This document shows, one piece after another, positions 27,809 through 35,553 of a stretch of DNA of 58,153 nucleotides (position 1 is its first letter; each line of letters begins with the position of its first letter). The stretch spans positions 1 through 58,153 of the forward strand of contig JADMJV010000023.1 of NCBI GenBank assembly GCA_018780265.1, written 5' to 3'. The notes under the pieces are model-generated. The model was not told the origin of the DNA, did not search any database, and saw only the letters and a program-made list of their open reading frames with translations. Source of the DNA: a bacterium. Its GTDB lineage: Bacteria > Vulcanimicrobiota > Xenobia > Xenobiales > JADMJV01. The translations under genes and the position numbers were made by a program.

Positions 27809-30800
27809 TGCAGCCCCTCCAGATCGCGTAATAATTCGCTCATCATGATCTCGTCCAGGCTGCCCAGCCGGAGCGCTTCATGGGCTCCCGTCTTGATCTG
27901 GACATCCCCCAGCTTTTGGTCGCCAGATTCGTGAATCGCACCCAGATAGAGTCCGTCATATATTGCCAGATAGGCCGTTTGGCCCGGTCCCATGGGACGC
28001 AGCATCTCGCAGCATACCCCGCCGTCCCACGCTTCGCCGCGTAGCCAACCCCGCGCTTCCAGGCCCACCACCTTACCGGGGTGCACTTTGCGGCCCTCCT
28101 GACGGGTCAATGTAGTGCCTTCCTTTTCAACTTCGGTGAGACGGAAGACGGGCCGGCCTAACTGCGGGAAAGGCTGCAGAATGGCGTAGTCGGCGAAGAG
28201 CTGGCCCCAGCTTTGGAGGGCTTGCGGCCCCATCTCCAGGGGATGGGGCAGGCCCACCAGAGCGTCCGACGGCAGTTTATACGCGTCATCCTGGGAGTCC
28301 GCCAGCGAGGAGTCCTCCGCGACCCGAAAGAGCGATACCAACCCCTTCTCGTCGTCGTACACGCCCCAAAGCAGCCGCCGCACCAGATGAACCAGCAGCG
28401 GGTGGCGCAGCAAGAACAGTTCCCAGGCTGGGCCCGACCAGCGTCGGCGCAACCCCATGGCCAGCTCCAGGCGGGTGATTTGGGCCTGGCCGAGGGTCTT
28501 TACATCCTTCTTCAGAGCCTTCCAACGTTGAATGGCCTTCTCTACCAGGTCCGACGGATCGGCCGCGCCTCCCTTGGGCAAGTCCTTGAGCGGCTTGCCG
28601 TCCGGCCCCAGAAGTTGGGGTTTAAGCTGTTCATCGAACACCACGCGAAAAGTGCGCGTCCCATAGTCCAGCGGACAACCACCATCTGTCTCCAGGTCGA
28701 GATCGGGCACCAACCGATCGGCCAGTTCGTCTCGGGTCAGTCCTCGCCGCGTGGCGATCTCATCCATCTTGGCGCGGGCTTTTTCCTGCAGTGCCTTGGA
28801 CTTTAGCTTCTCGGACATCTGGTAGATATGCATCAGAGCCACGTCGGTGCCGATTACGGCCAACACGTCGAGCCCTTGTTCAGCCCTGGCAAAGAGGCTC
28901 TCCTGAGGCCAGACCCGGATCAGGGGAGCCAGGCGGCGGGCCGACTCATCTCCACCCAGATGGGCCAGAGCCTGAAAAGCCCACTTGTCTCTAGCCGGCC
29001 CTCCAGCCGCGTGCCACAGGGAATACGTCTCCCAGGCGAACTCTTCCAGGCTTTCGGGGGTGCAGGCGGCTTTGACCACCTCCAATCCGGCATAGGGGGG
29101 ATCCATGGGAGAAAAGGAGAGCATGGTTAGCAAGTGACGAGTTGCTGCCAGTGGCAGGGCTAGATGGTTTACCAAGACGGGACGCGGCAGGGCAGTGGCA
29201 TCCAGGTAGCCGGGCAATTTGGGTAATTTGGCCGGTACGAGCTGGACGGGATCGAAGTCGAGAACTTCCTGCAAGGCCGCCGACACCGCCAACTCATCGC
29301 CAATTATCTCGATCTCTGCGCGTGGGAGCCAGGTCCCCATCCAGCGCAACGCGTCCTCGGCCAAATCACGGCCCTTGCCAACCGTCCCGACTGCTGCCGG
29401 GATCAGGCCCAGCAGAGCCGCGCGGGGGAAGCGCTGCAGCCACGACCGCGCCAGTTTGCGGCTCTTCTGCCCGGCCAGCCCCAGAGCCATCACGGGAGCA
29501 ACTCGAGGCGCCTCGACGCGCGTCAATTCGACGATCGCCGAGTGCAGGCGTTCCGAGTAGCGCAGGAAGCCGACTACAGCATCCAGGCCAAACCGCGCCA
29601 GTAGGGGTGTAAGCCCGCCCCACGGCTCGCGCCAGACGCGCGACGGCGCTTCGTTCCACAACTGCAACGCGCGGTCGTCCCCCAGCCGGTCCAGGTCTGA
29701 GGGCGAGGCCACGCCCCTGGAGATCTCGGCCTTCATTTCAGCATAGCGTGTGTTGTCGGACATCCCTTTGGGGGGCGGTACAGTGTAGAAATACGGCTTG
29801 GGCTTGGCGCCACCCCAATGAATCCGCTCCGCAAAAGGCACTTCCCGGGCCTTGGCGACCAGCGGCTCACGCCCCTTCCGCTTGCCAATCCAGGGCGGCT
29901 GCATCAGCACGGCCGGCAATTGATCGGGTGCGGCTTCCTGAAGGTTCTTTGGAAAGCGGTTCAAGATCTGTTGACATACGGCCAATTCGCGGTTGTCCAA
30001 GGCGGGCCAGGTCGGATTTTGGCGCAAAATTTGGGCCAACAACGTTCGCGCCGTCTCCTTGCCCTTTCCCCCATGTACCACGACGTTGGCCAGCGCCGGG
30101 ATGCTGAGGTCGGGAAATTTTTGGAAATACTCGCTGAGACGCTGCCGCAGCGACCGTTCTTCCAGGATGGTCTTGAATTGGGCTGCCAGGGCAGGGTCGG
30201 GAATATCCCACAGGCATTCGGTCCACTGCTCCCGCTGAGTTCCGTTGAGATACTTGAAAATCAGAGGGTAGGCCTGGCTGCCCAGATTGGCTAGCAAACT
30301 GGGTGCCAAGTCCGGCTGCGGGGCAGAATAAGGGGTTGCCTCGCACAGTTGCTTGACGAGGTCGGCGCGACGCAGGCTGGGCACCAGAGCGAAAGCGAAA
30401 TGCGGCAGCATCGACATGCCCCAGTTCTGAATCCTATTTTGCAGGCACCGGGCGACCAGTGCCTCGGCCCAGCCCTGGTCTGGGAGAAGAAAGGCAAGCA
30501 TTACCTGGGTCTCCAGATCGCCCTGGTGGCGTTCCCGATCGGCCCAGTCTACCACCTGGGAATACTCGGGCTCTGGAGCGCGCGCCAACAAATACCGCAA
30601 CTTGCCCCAACTGGTCAGGTCCAGATTCTGAATGAATGGATGGGGTTCTTGTCCGCGGTAGACGACCCATCGATAGCGCGGTGGATGCTGGTCCGCTTCT
30701 TGCGCGACCTCCAGCCCATTCCTCCGCAGCATGGCCTGGGCGACACTGCTCAACCCTCCGCCCAGCACCCGATCGATGCCCTCCTTTGCGATGATCAGGG

Positions 30801-31266
30801 CTACCGCATTCACCAAGGGATCGTCGCTCGTCGTCTCATCCTGCAGAACGGCCAGGGCCTCACGCTGGGCTGCCCGCAGGCTGGGCACCGCCACCCCCAG
30901 ACCGGCCTGCCACGTCTCCAAGTCGCGCACCCACTTGCCGGCCACTGCCGGCTCAAGTTCGTCGGCCCATTCCCTCCACGCGTACGCCTTCTGACGGATT
31001 TTGCGCAGCCACTCCGGTGTCGACTGGATCCCGGATTGGGTAGCCGGCGGAACTGCTGCAGTTACTGGCTGATAGCCCACCTTGATTTTGCTCGCGAATT
31101 GCGATTCCGCATCCTTCAGGGCAGCCTCGTCGTTTGGGTAAGTTTTGCACTTGCTCTGCCCGGCCGTCCCGATGCGCCCCCATGTGGTCGTCACTTCAAT
31201 GCCAGAAACTTCGACCTCCCAGAACTTGTTGGATGTTCCCTCGTGGAACTCCACCCGCTTATGCAT
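27805..31266 (-). CDS. WGR - DUF4132 large protein, YehI/MolR-like
   Basis: 1153 residues, ATG at 31266 with AAGGGGG 8 bases upstream. Residues about 1-70 are a WGR domain: FWEVEVSGIEVTTTWGRIGTAG is read across its core, with a further conserved YPNDEAALKDAESQFASKI. Such domains bind nucleic acid or ADP-ribosylated partners in PARPs. The rest is a long helical-repeat region ending in DUF4132 (DEQLKPQLLGPDGKPLKDLP, LTRLELAMGLRRRWSG-like helices, VRRLLWGVYDDEKGLVSLFRV). E. coli YehI (MolR) has the same plan and lies near yehL-Q. Function unknown. Confidence 0.85.
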   Translation of the reverse strand: MHKRVEFHEGTSNKFWEVEVSGIEVTTTWGRIGTAGQSKCKTYPNDEAALKDAESQFASKIKVGYQPVTAAVPPATQSGIQSTPEWLRKIRQKAYAWREWADELEPAVAGKWVRDLETWQAGLGVAVPSLRAAQREALAVLQDETTSDDPLVNAVALIIAKEGIDRVLGGGLSSVAQAMLRRNGLEVAQEADQHPPRYRWVVYRGQEPHPFIQNLDLTSWGKLRYLLARAPEPEYSQVVDWADRERHQGDLETQVMLAFLLPDQGWAEALVARCLQNRIQNWGMSMLPHFAFALVPSLRRADLVKQLCEATPYSAPQPDLAPSLLANLGSQAYPLIFKYLNGTQREQWTECLWDIPDPALAAQFKTILEERSLRQRLSEYFQKFPDLSIPALANVVVHGGKGKETARTLLAQILRQNPTWPALDNRELAVCQQILNRFPKNLQEAAPDQLPAVLMQPPWIGKRKGREPLVAKAREVPFAERIHWGGAKPKPYFYTVPPPKGMSDNTRYAEMKAEISRGVASPSDLDRLGDDRALQLWNEAPSRVWREPWGGLTPLLARFGLDAVVGFLRYSERLHSAIVELTRVEAPRVAPVMALGLAGQKSRKLARSWLQRFPRAALLGLIPAAVGTVGKGRDLAEDALRWMGTWLPRAEIEIIGDELAVSAALQEVLDFDPVQLVPAKLPKLPGYLDATALPRPVLVNHLALPLAATRHLLTMLSFSPMDPPYAGLEVVKAACTPESLEEFAWETYSLWHAAGGPARDKWAFQALAHLGGDESARRLAPLIRVWPQESLFARAEQGLDVLAVIGTDVALMHIYQMSEKLKSKALQEKARAKMDEIATRRGLTRDELADRLVPDLDLETDGGCPLDYGTRTFRVVFDEQLKPQLLGPDGKPLKDLPKGGAADPSDLVEKAIQRWKALKKDVKTLGQAQITRLELAMGLRRRWSGPAWELFLLRHPLLVHLVRRLLWGVYDDEKGLVSLFRVAEDSSLADSQDDAYKLPSDALVGLPHPLEMGPQALQSWGQLFADYAILQPFPQLGRPVFRLTEVEKEGTTLTRQEGRKVHPGKVVGLEARGWLRGEAWDGGVCCEMLRPMGPGQTAYLAIYDGLYLGAIHESGDQKLGDVQIKTGAHEALRLGSLDEIMMSELLRDLEGLQ

Positions 31267-31474
31267 TTGGCAGCCCCCTTACTCACCCGCTGAAAGGTTA
31301 GAATGGCGTGTTCGCCAACTTCGACCCATCCCTGCTTTGGGCACGTCTCGGCGTGCTTATCCCTGGCCGGAACCACTTCACGTAAGCCTTCGTCCAAGGT
31401 GTAACATCGCGCTAACTCTGCGCTCACAAATGGACTCTATGTTGGGCAAAAATATAAGCCTTCGGAGTCTCAAA

Positions 31475-31972
31475 ATGGTCGAAATTCCCACCAAGAATGC
31501 TGCCGCCTACACTGGCCTATTTCAACAATTATCCCAATTCGCTGCCAAGCACAACGACCAGCCCGGCGTGGATGCCAACGCCCACACCGATAGGGTCGAA
31601 CTGAACACCCAGTCGCCGGCCCTCTACGCCAACGGCGACACCGTAAGTCTGCAAGCTCAGCTGAGCCAGGGACAGGTCCTGTCAGTGCAGGTCGAGATCA
31701 ACGCCAGCGAACGCGACCCCTACCGTGCCAGCCTGTCTCTGGAGCAGACCGCTGACGGTCTGACCGGCCGCGAACTCCTGCACGACGAGCGAGGCTTGTG
31801 CCAACGCCAATTCTCGATTCACGGAGGGCAAGTGGTGGTCGAGTCCGAGACCCAGAACTCCCAACCCTACCGACTGGAGAACGACCAAGAGAAGCGAAAG
31901 ATGGGAGAGAAGCTCGGCGACCTCACCGACGGCCTCCAATACCTGCTGGGACCGAGTTTTCCCAAGGCTTAG
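31475..31972 (+). CDS. unknown small soluble protein
   Basis: 165 residues from ATG at 31475 (MVEIPTKNAAAYTGLFQQL), chosen because GGAG lies 8 bases upstream; an ATG 45 bases earlier lacks a site. It is polar, rich in Gln and Asn, with a beta-type middle (VLSVQVEINASERDPYRASLSL, GGQVVVESETQNSQPYRL) and a charged helical end. No signal, no membrane segment, no known family. It is divergent from the WGR gene, with 208 bases between starts in which I see no clear promoter. It ends just before the mobile-element remnants. Confidence 0.6.
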   Translation: MVEIPTKNAAAYTGLFQQLSQFAAKHNDQPGVDANAHTDRVELNTQSPALYANGDTVSLQAQLSQGQVLSVQVEINASERDPYRASLSLEQTADGLTGRELLHDERGLCQRQFSIHGGQVVVESETQNSQPYRLENDQEKRKMGEKLGDLTDGLQYLLGPSFPKA

Positions 31973-31988
31973 TAGAATATCGAACCCC

Positions 31989-32003
31989 CCCGGCTTTGCC
32001 GGG
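31989..32003. repeat. GC hairpin next to the truncated transposase
   Basis: CCCGGC-TTT-GCCGGG, a 6-base stem with 3-base loop directly before the broken tnpA. It may be what remains of an element end, or a terminator-like stem for the upstream gene, but no U-run follows. Confidence 0.5.
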
Positions 32004-32008
32004 CGACC

Positions 32009-32374
32009 CCAGAAGTTCGACGCAAGGCACTGTTCGGCGAGCTGCGAATTGAGATTGGAAAGGTGCTGAAGGTTCTCGCCTCGCAGCGGGATTCGTACAT
32101 CATCGAGGGACATTTACAGCCAGATCACGTACACATGCTAATTTCGATTCCACCGAAATGGTCGGTTGCACAGGTCGTCGGCTACATCAAAGGGAAGAGT
32201 GCGATTCACATCGCGCGGACGTTCGCTGGAAAGAAACGCAATTTCACCGGAGAGCACTTTTGGGCCCGCGGCTACTTTGTGTCGACCGTTGGACGTGACG
32301 GACAGACCATCCGTGAGTACATTCGGAATCAGGAGGCTGAGGACAAGCGCACGGACCTACTGCAGTTGTGGTGA
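32009..32374 (+). pseudogene. IS200/IS605-type TnpA transposase, N-terminus missing
   Basis: Reading from about 32009 gives PEVRRKALFGELRIEIGKVL followed by EGHLQPDHVHML (the HUH histidine pair), the KGKSAIHIARTF helix, HFWARGYFVSTVG and the catalytic tyrosine in EYIRNQEAEDKRTD. Intact relatives start about 20-25 residues earlier (ending in CPKYRRKVLFGE), so the 5' end is gone and no proper start remains; a GTG at 32063 would leave about 103 residues. HUH-Y1 transposases move single-stranded DNA at hairpin ends; a hairpin follows at 32378. Confidence 0.88.
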
Positions 32375-32377
32375 GGC

Positions 32378-32393
32378 GCCACCTTTAGGTGGC
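32378..32393. repeat. hairpin at likely right end of the IS200/IS605 remnant
   Basis: GCCACC-TTTA-GGTGGC, 3 bases after the tnpA stop. Imperfect or perfect subterminal hairpins of this kind are the recognition sites of Y1 transposases. Confidence 0.65.
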
Positions 32394-32410
32394 TAAACAT
32401 CGCCGGGCGA

Positions 32411-32565
32411 TTTAAAGGCCTGGCCTGCCGATCAGTTGTCCCGTCAATTTGTCACCATTCTTCATGTCCACTATGTTTCAAGTCGTCTTTCAACAGCCGG
32501 TCAACCTCAGTCCCAACCAACTGCAGCGCAGCGTCGATCTCTTTCTCGAGGGGGCTTCCCCATGA
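32411..32565 (+). pseudogene. broken duplicate of the tetR 3' end
   Basis: Closely matches 36003-36159, the end of the intact tetR: shared stretches include CTTTCTCGAGGGGGCTTC and GCAGCGTCGATCTCTTT. A net 2-base deletion before the TTCATGTCCAC segment shifts the frame. It is not a gene on its own. Confidence 0.88.
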
Positions 32566-32956
32566 AGTAGTTGTGGGCGGTATTGGTCTGCAGCGCCGTT
32601 CAGGCCGAGCCGCTGCCGATGAGGTTAGATCTGGCCCTGGTTTGCCGCCTGGCGCTGGCCCAAAGTCCGGTAGAAATCAATTTCAGGCCCGCCTGAGTGA
32701 GGCTTACTTCAAAGTTGACGAAACCTACCCTCAGGCCAGGCCGCCCCCACTCTCAAGATTGTGGCCGGGGCCTCGCCCGTAGAGCCGGCCGTGGCCGGTC
32801 GATTGCTCAACATCACCCCCGAATACAACTACTTCTCGACGCTCAGCCTGCGCCAGAGTCTGCTCACTTTCGGTCGACTGGAGTGGTCCACCGCCGCAGC
32901 GGAACTGGCCGCAAAAGCCCAGCAGGCAGACTGGAGGAGCGAACTGCGGGAGTGCT
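32562..32956 (+). pseudogene. broken duplicate of the tolC-family gene 5' end
   Basis: Matches 36156 to about 36556, the first third of the intact TolC-type gene. The copy has a TAG at its fourth codon region (ATGAAGTAG, 32562-32570) plus several small insertions and deletions. Nucleotide identity stays high, with long exact blocks such as GATTGTGGCCGGGGCCTCGC. The match ends after the shared GCGGGAGTGCT at 32956, where recombinase sequence begins. Confidence 0.9.
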
Positions 32957-33173
32957 ATGTGGCCCTTTCCAAGAGACTCCTGGAGGACTTGCGCAGATAT
33001 TGGAGGGGATGTCGGCCGTCGACGTGGCTGTTTCCCAATGCGGATGGCACCGGGCCTATGTCGGCTGCTGAGGTGCGTAGGATTAGCCGCCGAGCGGCTG
33101 AGGCGGCGGGGCTGACCAAAAGGTCACTCTCAGAACCCTGCGGCACTGCTTTGCGACTCACCAACTGGATTAG
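32957..33173 (+). pseudogene. tyrosine recombinase / integrase fragment, frameshifted
   Basis: Frame one gives YVALSKRLLEDLRRYWRGCR, then STWLFPNADGTGPMSAAEV and RRAAEAAGLTK. The continuation lies in another frame: KVTLRTLRHCFATHQLD then stop. LRHCFATH is the conserved R-x-x-R/H box II of tyrosine recombinases (normally LRHSFATHLL). Both the N-terminal part and the final catalytic tyrosine region are missing. Confidence 0.85.
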
Positions 33174-33660
33174 ACCGGCAGTTCAGCCCCGAGTACAAGG
33201 CCAAGGCCGCTCTCGAGGCCATCAACGGTCAAAGGACACTCAACGAAATAGCTGGTGACCTCGAGGTCCATCCCATCCAACTGGGGACTTGGAAGAAGAC
33301 GGCCGTGGACAGTTTCCACACCGTCTTCGCCGGCACTCACGCGAAGTCTACTGGGGAGAGCGAAGCTCTTGTTTCGGCCCTCTATCAGGAAATTGGTCAA
33401 CTCAAAATGGAGCTGGACTGGTTGAAAAAAAAATCTGGGCACCTTTCAGGAAGACCTGCGCTGTCTCGTTGATCCAGAGCACGCTATCACCCGGCAGTGC
33501 GAATTGCTAGGTGTGGCTCGGTCCAGCTACTACTATGAGGCTGTGCCCGAGTCTCCAGAGAACCTGAAATTGATGAAGCTGATCGACCAGCAATATACGG
33601 CCACGCCCTTCCTGGGTCGCCGCCAATTTGGGCCTGGTTGAGTAAGGATTTCGCTGAAAT
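33174..33660 (+). mobile_element. IS3-family element remnant (orfA plus truncated orfB)
   Basis: OrfA-type sequence from about 33176 to 33472 (RQFSPEYKAKAALEAINGQ, TLNEIAGDLEVHPIQLGTWK, a HTH and leucine-rich coil) lacks its start codon. A run of nine A (33425-33433) follows WLKK. OrfB-type sequence in a different frame reads FQEDLRCLVDPEHAITRQCE then LLGVARSSYYYE and TPFLGRRQ, another shift gives IWAWLSKDF, and it stops. The DDE catalytic core of orfB is absent, so the element is dead. Confidence 0.85.
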
Positions 33661-33671
33661 TGAGGGGCGGG

Positions 33672-33692
33672 CCACCACCTGAAAGGTGGTGG
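33672..33692. repeat. 9-base-stem hairpin, IS200-like end
   Basis: CCACCACCT-GAA-AGGTGGTGG, a perfect stem-loop after the IS3 remnant. It resembles the hairpin at 32378-32393 (core CCACCT/AGGTGG), so it may be another Y1-transposon end. From 33693 to about 33800 I see nothing else. Confidence 0.6.
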
Positions 33693-33812
33693 ATCCGGAT
33701 TGCGACTAAATGCGTACGGGAGGCGGACGCCGACCTGGCCCTATCGCGTGGCCTCTCGCCAAATAGCCAGGTAGCCAGTCTGGCGAGCAATTATTGACCA
33801 GAGCCTATAATT

Positions 33813-33840
33813 TTGATTTAATGAGTCTGGCCAATATTAT
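33813..33840 (+). promoter_or_regulatory. hipBA promoter
   Basis: TTGATT (33813-33818), 16 bases, TATTAT (33835-33840), in an AT-rich stretch that contrasts with the GC-rich surroundings. The expected start point is near 33847, about 26 bases before hipB. Confidence 0.6.
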
Positions 33841-33852
33841 CAAATTATTGAG

Positions 33853-33863
33853 TATAGTCTATA
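33853..33863 (+). promoter_or_regulatory. possible HipB operator
   Basis: Small perfect palindrome TATAG-T-CTATA just downstream of the predicted start point and before the ribosome site AAGGGG. HipB-type antitoxins repress their own operon at such palindromes. Confidence 0.4.
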
Positions 33864-33872
33864 AGGGGTTGC

Positions 33873-34118
33873 ATGGAATTCTTCGTTGCAAACGCAAGCC
33901 AATTGGGACCGGTTCTGCAGGGCTGGCGGAAAAAGAAGAAGCTTACTCAAACTGAATTGGGAGCGAGGGTGGGTCTATCTCAGTTTGCGGTATCCGCGCT
34001 AGAGAATGCGCCCGAGAAAGCGGCTGTGGAGCGCCTGTTCAGACTATTGTCCGCGTTGGAGGTCGAAGTGGTTCTGCGGGAGCGCCAAACGGCACCCTTA
34101 CGCGAAGAAGAGTGGTAG
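33873..34118 (+). CDS. hipB: HipB-like antitoxin, XRE-type HTH protein
   Basis: 81 residues. ATG at 33873 with AAGGGG 5-10 bases upstream. The helix-turn-helix is LTQTELGARVGLSQFAVSALENAP (read about residues 24-47). The C-terminal VVLRERQ tail is short and ends in acidic EEEW. It should bind HipA and repress the operon. It is directly followed by hipA. Confidence 0.88.
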   Translation: MEFFVANASQLGPVLQGWRKKKKLTQTELGARVGLSQFAVSALENAPEKAAVERLFRLLSALEVEVVLRERQTAPLREEEW

Positions 34119-34121
34119 GAT

Positions 34122-35435
34122 TTGGGGAGACAACCACGCCCTGGCCCTCTCAAGTGCTGGATGAACGGGGAGATGGTCGGTGAATGGTGGGTGGACGCCC
34201 GTGGTCAGCACGTTTTCCGTTATGACTGGAGCTGGCTAAATCGACTCAACGCTCGTCCTCTCTCACTCTCTATGCCACTTCGCCTGCCCGAAGTCTACCG
34301 GGGTGATGTTGTAGCCAACTATTTTGAGAATCTGCTCCCCGACAACCGATCGATTCGCCAGAGAATCCAAGCCCGGTTCGGGGCCAACTCAACGCGAGCG
34401 TTTGACCTCCTGTCGGAGATCGGCAGGGACTGCGTCGGTGCCGTGCAGCTCCTCCCTGAATTTGCAAAGCCCGGCGATGTTGGCCTCATTGAGGGAGAAC
34501 CGCTCGACGCGCTGGAGATCGAAGAAGTATTGAACCAACAGGGAGGGCAATGGGGGCCCTCCGCTTTGAGCGAATTTCGCATTTCCTTGGCGGGGACCCA
34601 GGAAAAAACCGCCCTACTGCGTCACGATGGGGTGTGGAAGCGCCCGATCGGAAGCACCCCAACAACGCACATTTTGAAACTTCCACTGGGGCGCCTGCAT
34701 GCCATTGACCTCTCGACTTCGGTGGAGAATGAATGGCTGTGCCACCGGATCCTGTGCGAATTAGGCATCCCGGTAGCGCCGTGCCAAATCGAGAGATTTG
34801 GAAAAACCAGAGTTTTGGTCGTCGAAAGGTTTGACCGTCATTGGGCCGGCCAGCGCCTTCTTCGTCTCCCCCAGGAAGACATGTGCCAGGCAACTGGCAC
34901 ATCGCCAGCGCTCAAATACGAGAATGAAGGCGGCCCCGGAGTGGAAAAAATCTTCAAACTTTTGCTAGGCTCCAGCCAGGCTCTCAGTGACCGCCGCGAT
35001 CTTCTCAAGACTTTGCTCGCCTTCTGGCTTCTGGCCGCCATGGATGGTCACGCCAAGAACTTCAGCATCTTCCTGCGCTCTCAAGGACGTTATTCTCTCA
35101 CGCCCCGCTATGACGTGCTGTCCGCCCACCCTGTCATAGGACACGGGGCGGGAAAAATACCACGGCAGCAAGTGAAGATGGCCATGAGAATCTGGGGCAA
35201 GCAAACCCACTATCATTGGGACCATATGAAGCGCAGCCATTGGCGCATCACGGCCGCAGATTGCGGAATGGCGGGGCAATTTGAGGAAGTCATGGACGAG
35301 ATCCTTGCCTGCACTCCCGCCGCTCTAGATCGCGTAAGAACCAGCCTACCGGCCGATTTCCCTGTCTGGCTTGGCGAGAGCATCTTGGGCGGGACACAGG
35401 CAAGCCTGGAACGCCTTATGCGCGACTCCTCCTAA
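34122..35435 (+). CDS. hipA: HipA-like serine/threonine kinase toxin
   Basis: 437 residues from TTG at 34122, 3 bases after the hipB stop; ATG at 34161 (MNGEMVGEW) is a shorter alternative, but E. coli HipA also has several residues before WMN. HipA_N and HipA_C parts are complete: RPLSLSMPL, FENLLPD, RISLAGTQEKTALL (S155 is the likely autophosphorylation site), THILKLP (K186), catalytic MDGHAKNFS (D308, N313) and metal-binding PRYDVLS (D331). E. coli HipA phosphorylates glutamyl-tRNA synthetase; the target here is not known. Confidence 0.93.
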   Translation: MGRQPRPGPLKCWMNGEMVGEWWVDARGQHVFRYDWSWLNRLNARPLSLSMPLRLPEVYRGDVVANYFENLLPDNRSIRQRIQARFGANSTRAFDLLSEIGRDCVGAVQLLPEFAKPGDVGLIEGEPLDALEIEEVLNQQGGQWGPSALSEFRISLAGTQEKTALLRHDGVWKRPIGSTPTTHILKLPLGRLHAIDLSTSVENEWLCHRILCELGIPVAPCQIERFGKTRVLVVERFDRHWAGQRLLRLPQEDMCQATGTSPALKYENEGGPGVEKIFKLLLGSSQALSDRRDLLKTLLAFWLLAAMDGHAKNFSIFLRSQGRYSLTPRYDVLSAHPVIGHGAGKIPRQQVKMAMRIWGKQTHYHWDHMKRSHWRITAADCGMAGQFEEVMDEILACTPAALDRVRTSLPADFPVWLGESILGGTQASLERLMRDSS

Positions 35436-35482
35436 AACCCTCCGACCTACGGCCCTTTGGCAGGTCAAGGTACAGTTGCCCC

Positions 35483-35511
35483 TTGCAAAAATTCGTCAGA
35501 TTTGATATTGA
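35483..35511 (+). promoter_or_regulatory. possible promoter of the tetR efflux operon
   Basis: TTGCAA (35483-35488), 17 bases, TATTGA (35506-35511). The -10 lies inside the palindrome at 35505-35530, so a repressor bound there would block it. Confidence 0.45.
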
Positions 35512-35530
35512 TTGATTGGTCAATCAATAT
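35505..35530 (+). promoter_or_regulatory. TetR-type operator palindrome
   Basis: Perfect inverted repeat ATATTGATTGA-ttgg-TCAATCAATAT, 11-base arms and 4-base centre, 24 bases before the tetR start. It contains TTGATTGATTGGTCAATCAA, typical of TetR-family half-sites. Autoregulation of the whole operon is the simplest reading. Confidence 0.8.
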
Positions 35531-35553
35531 TGGTCGAAAGGGGAGCCGTCGCC

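Noticed and set aside
33289..33510. Open frame running on from the IS3 A-run
   Set aside because: Its tail does not resemble orfB; the true orfB-type sequence lies in another frame.
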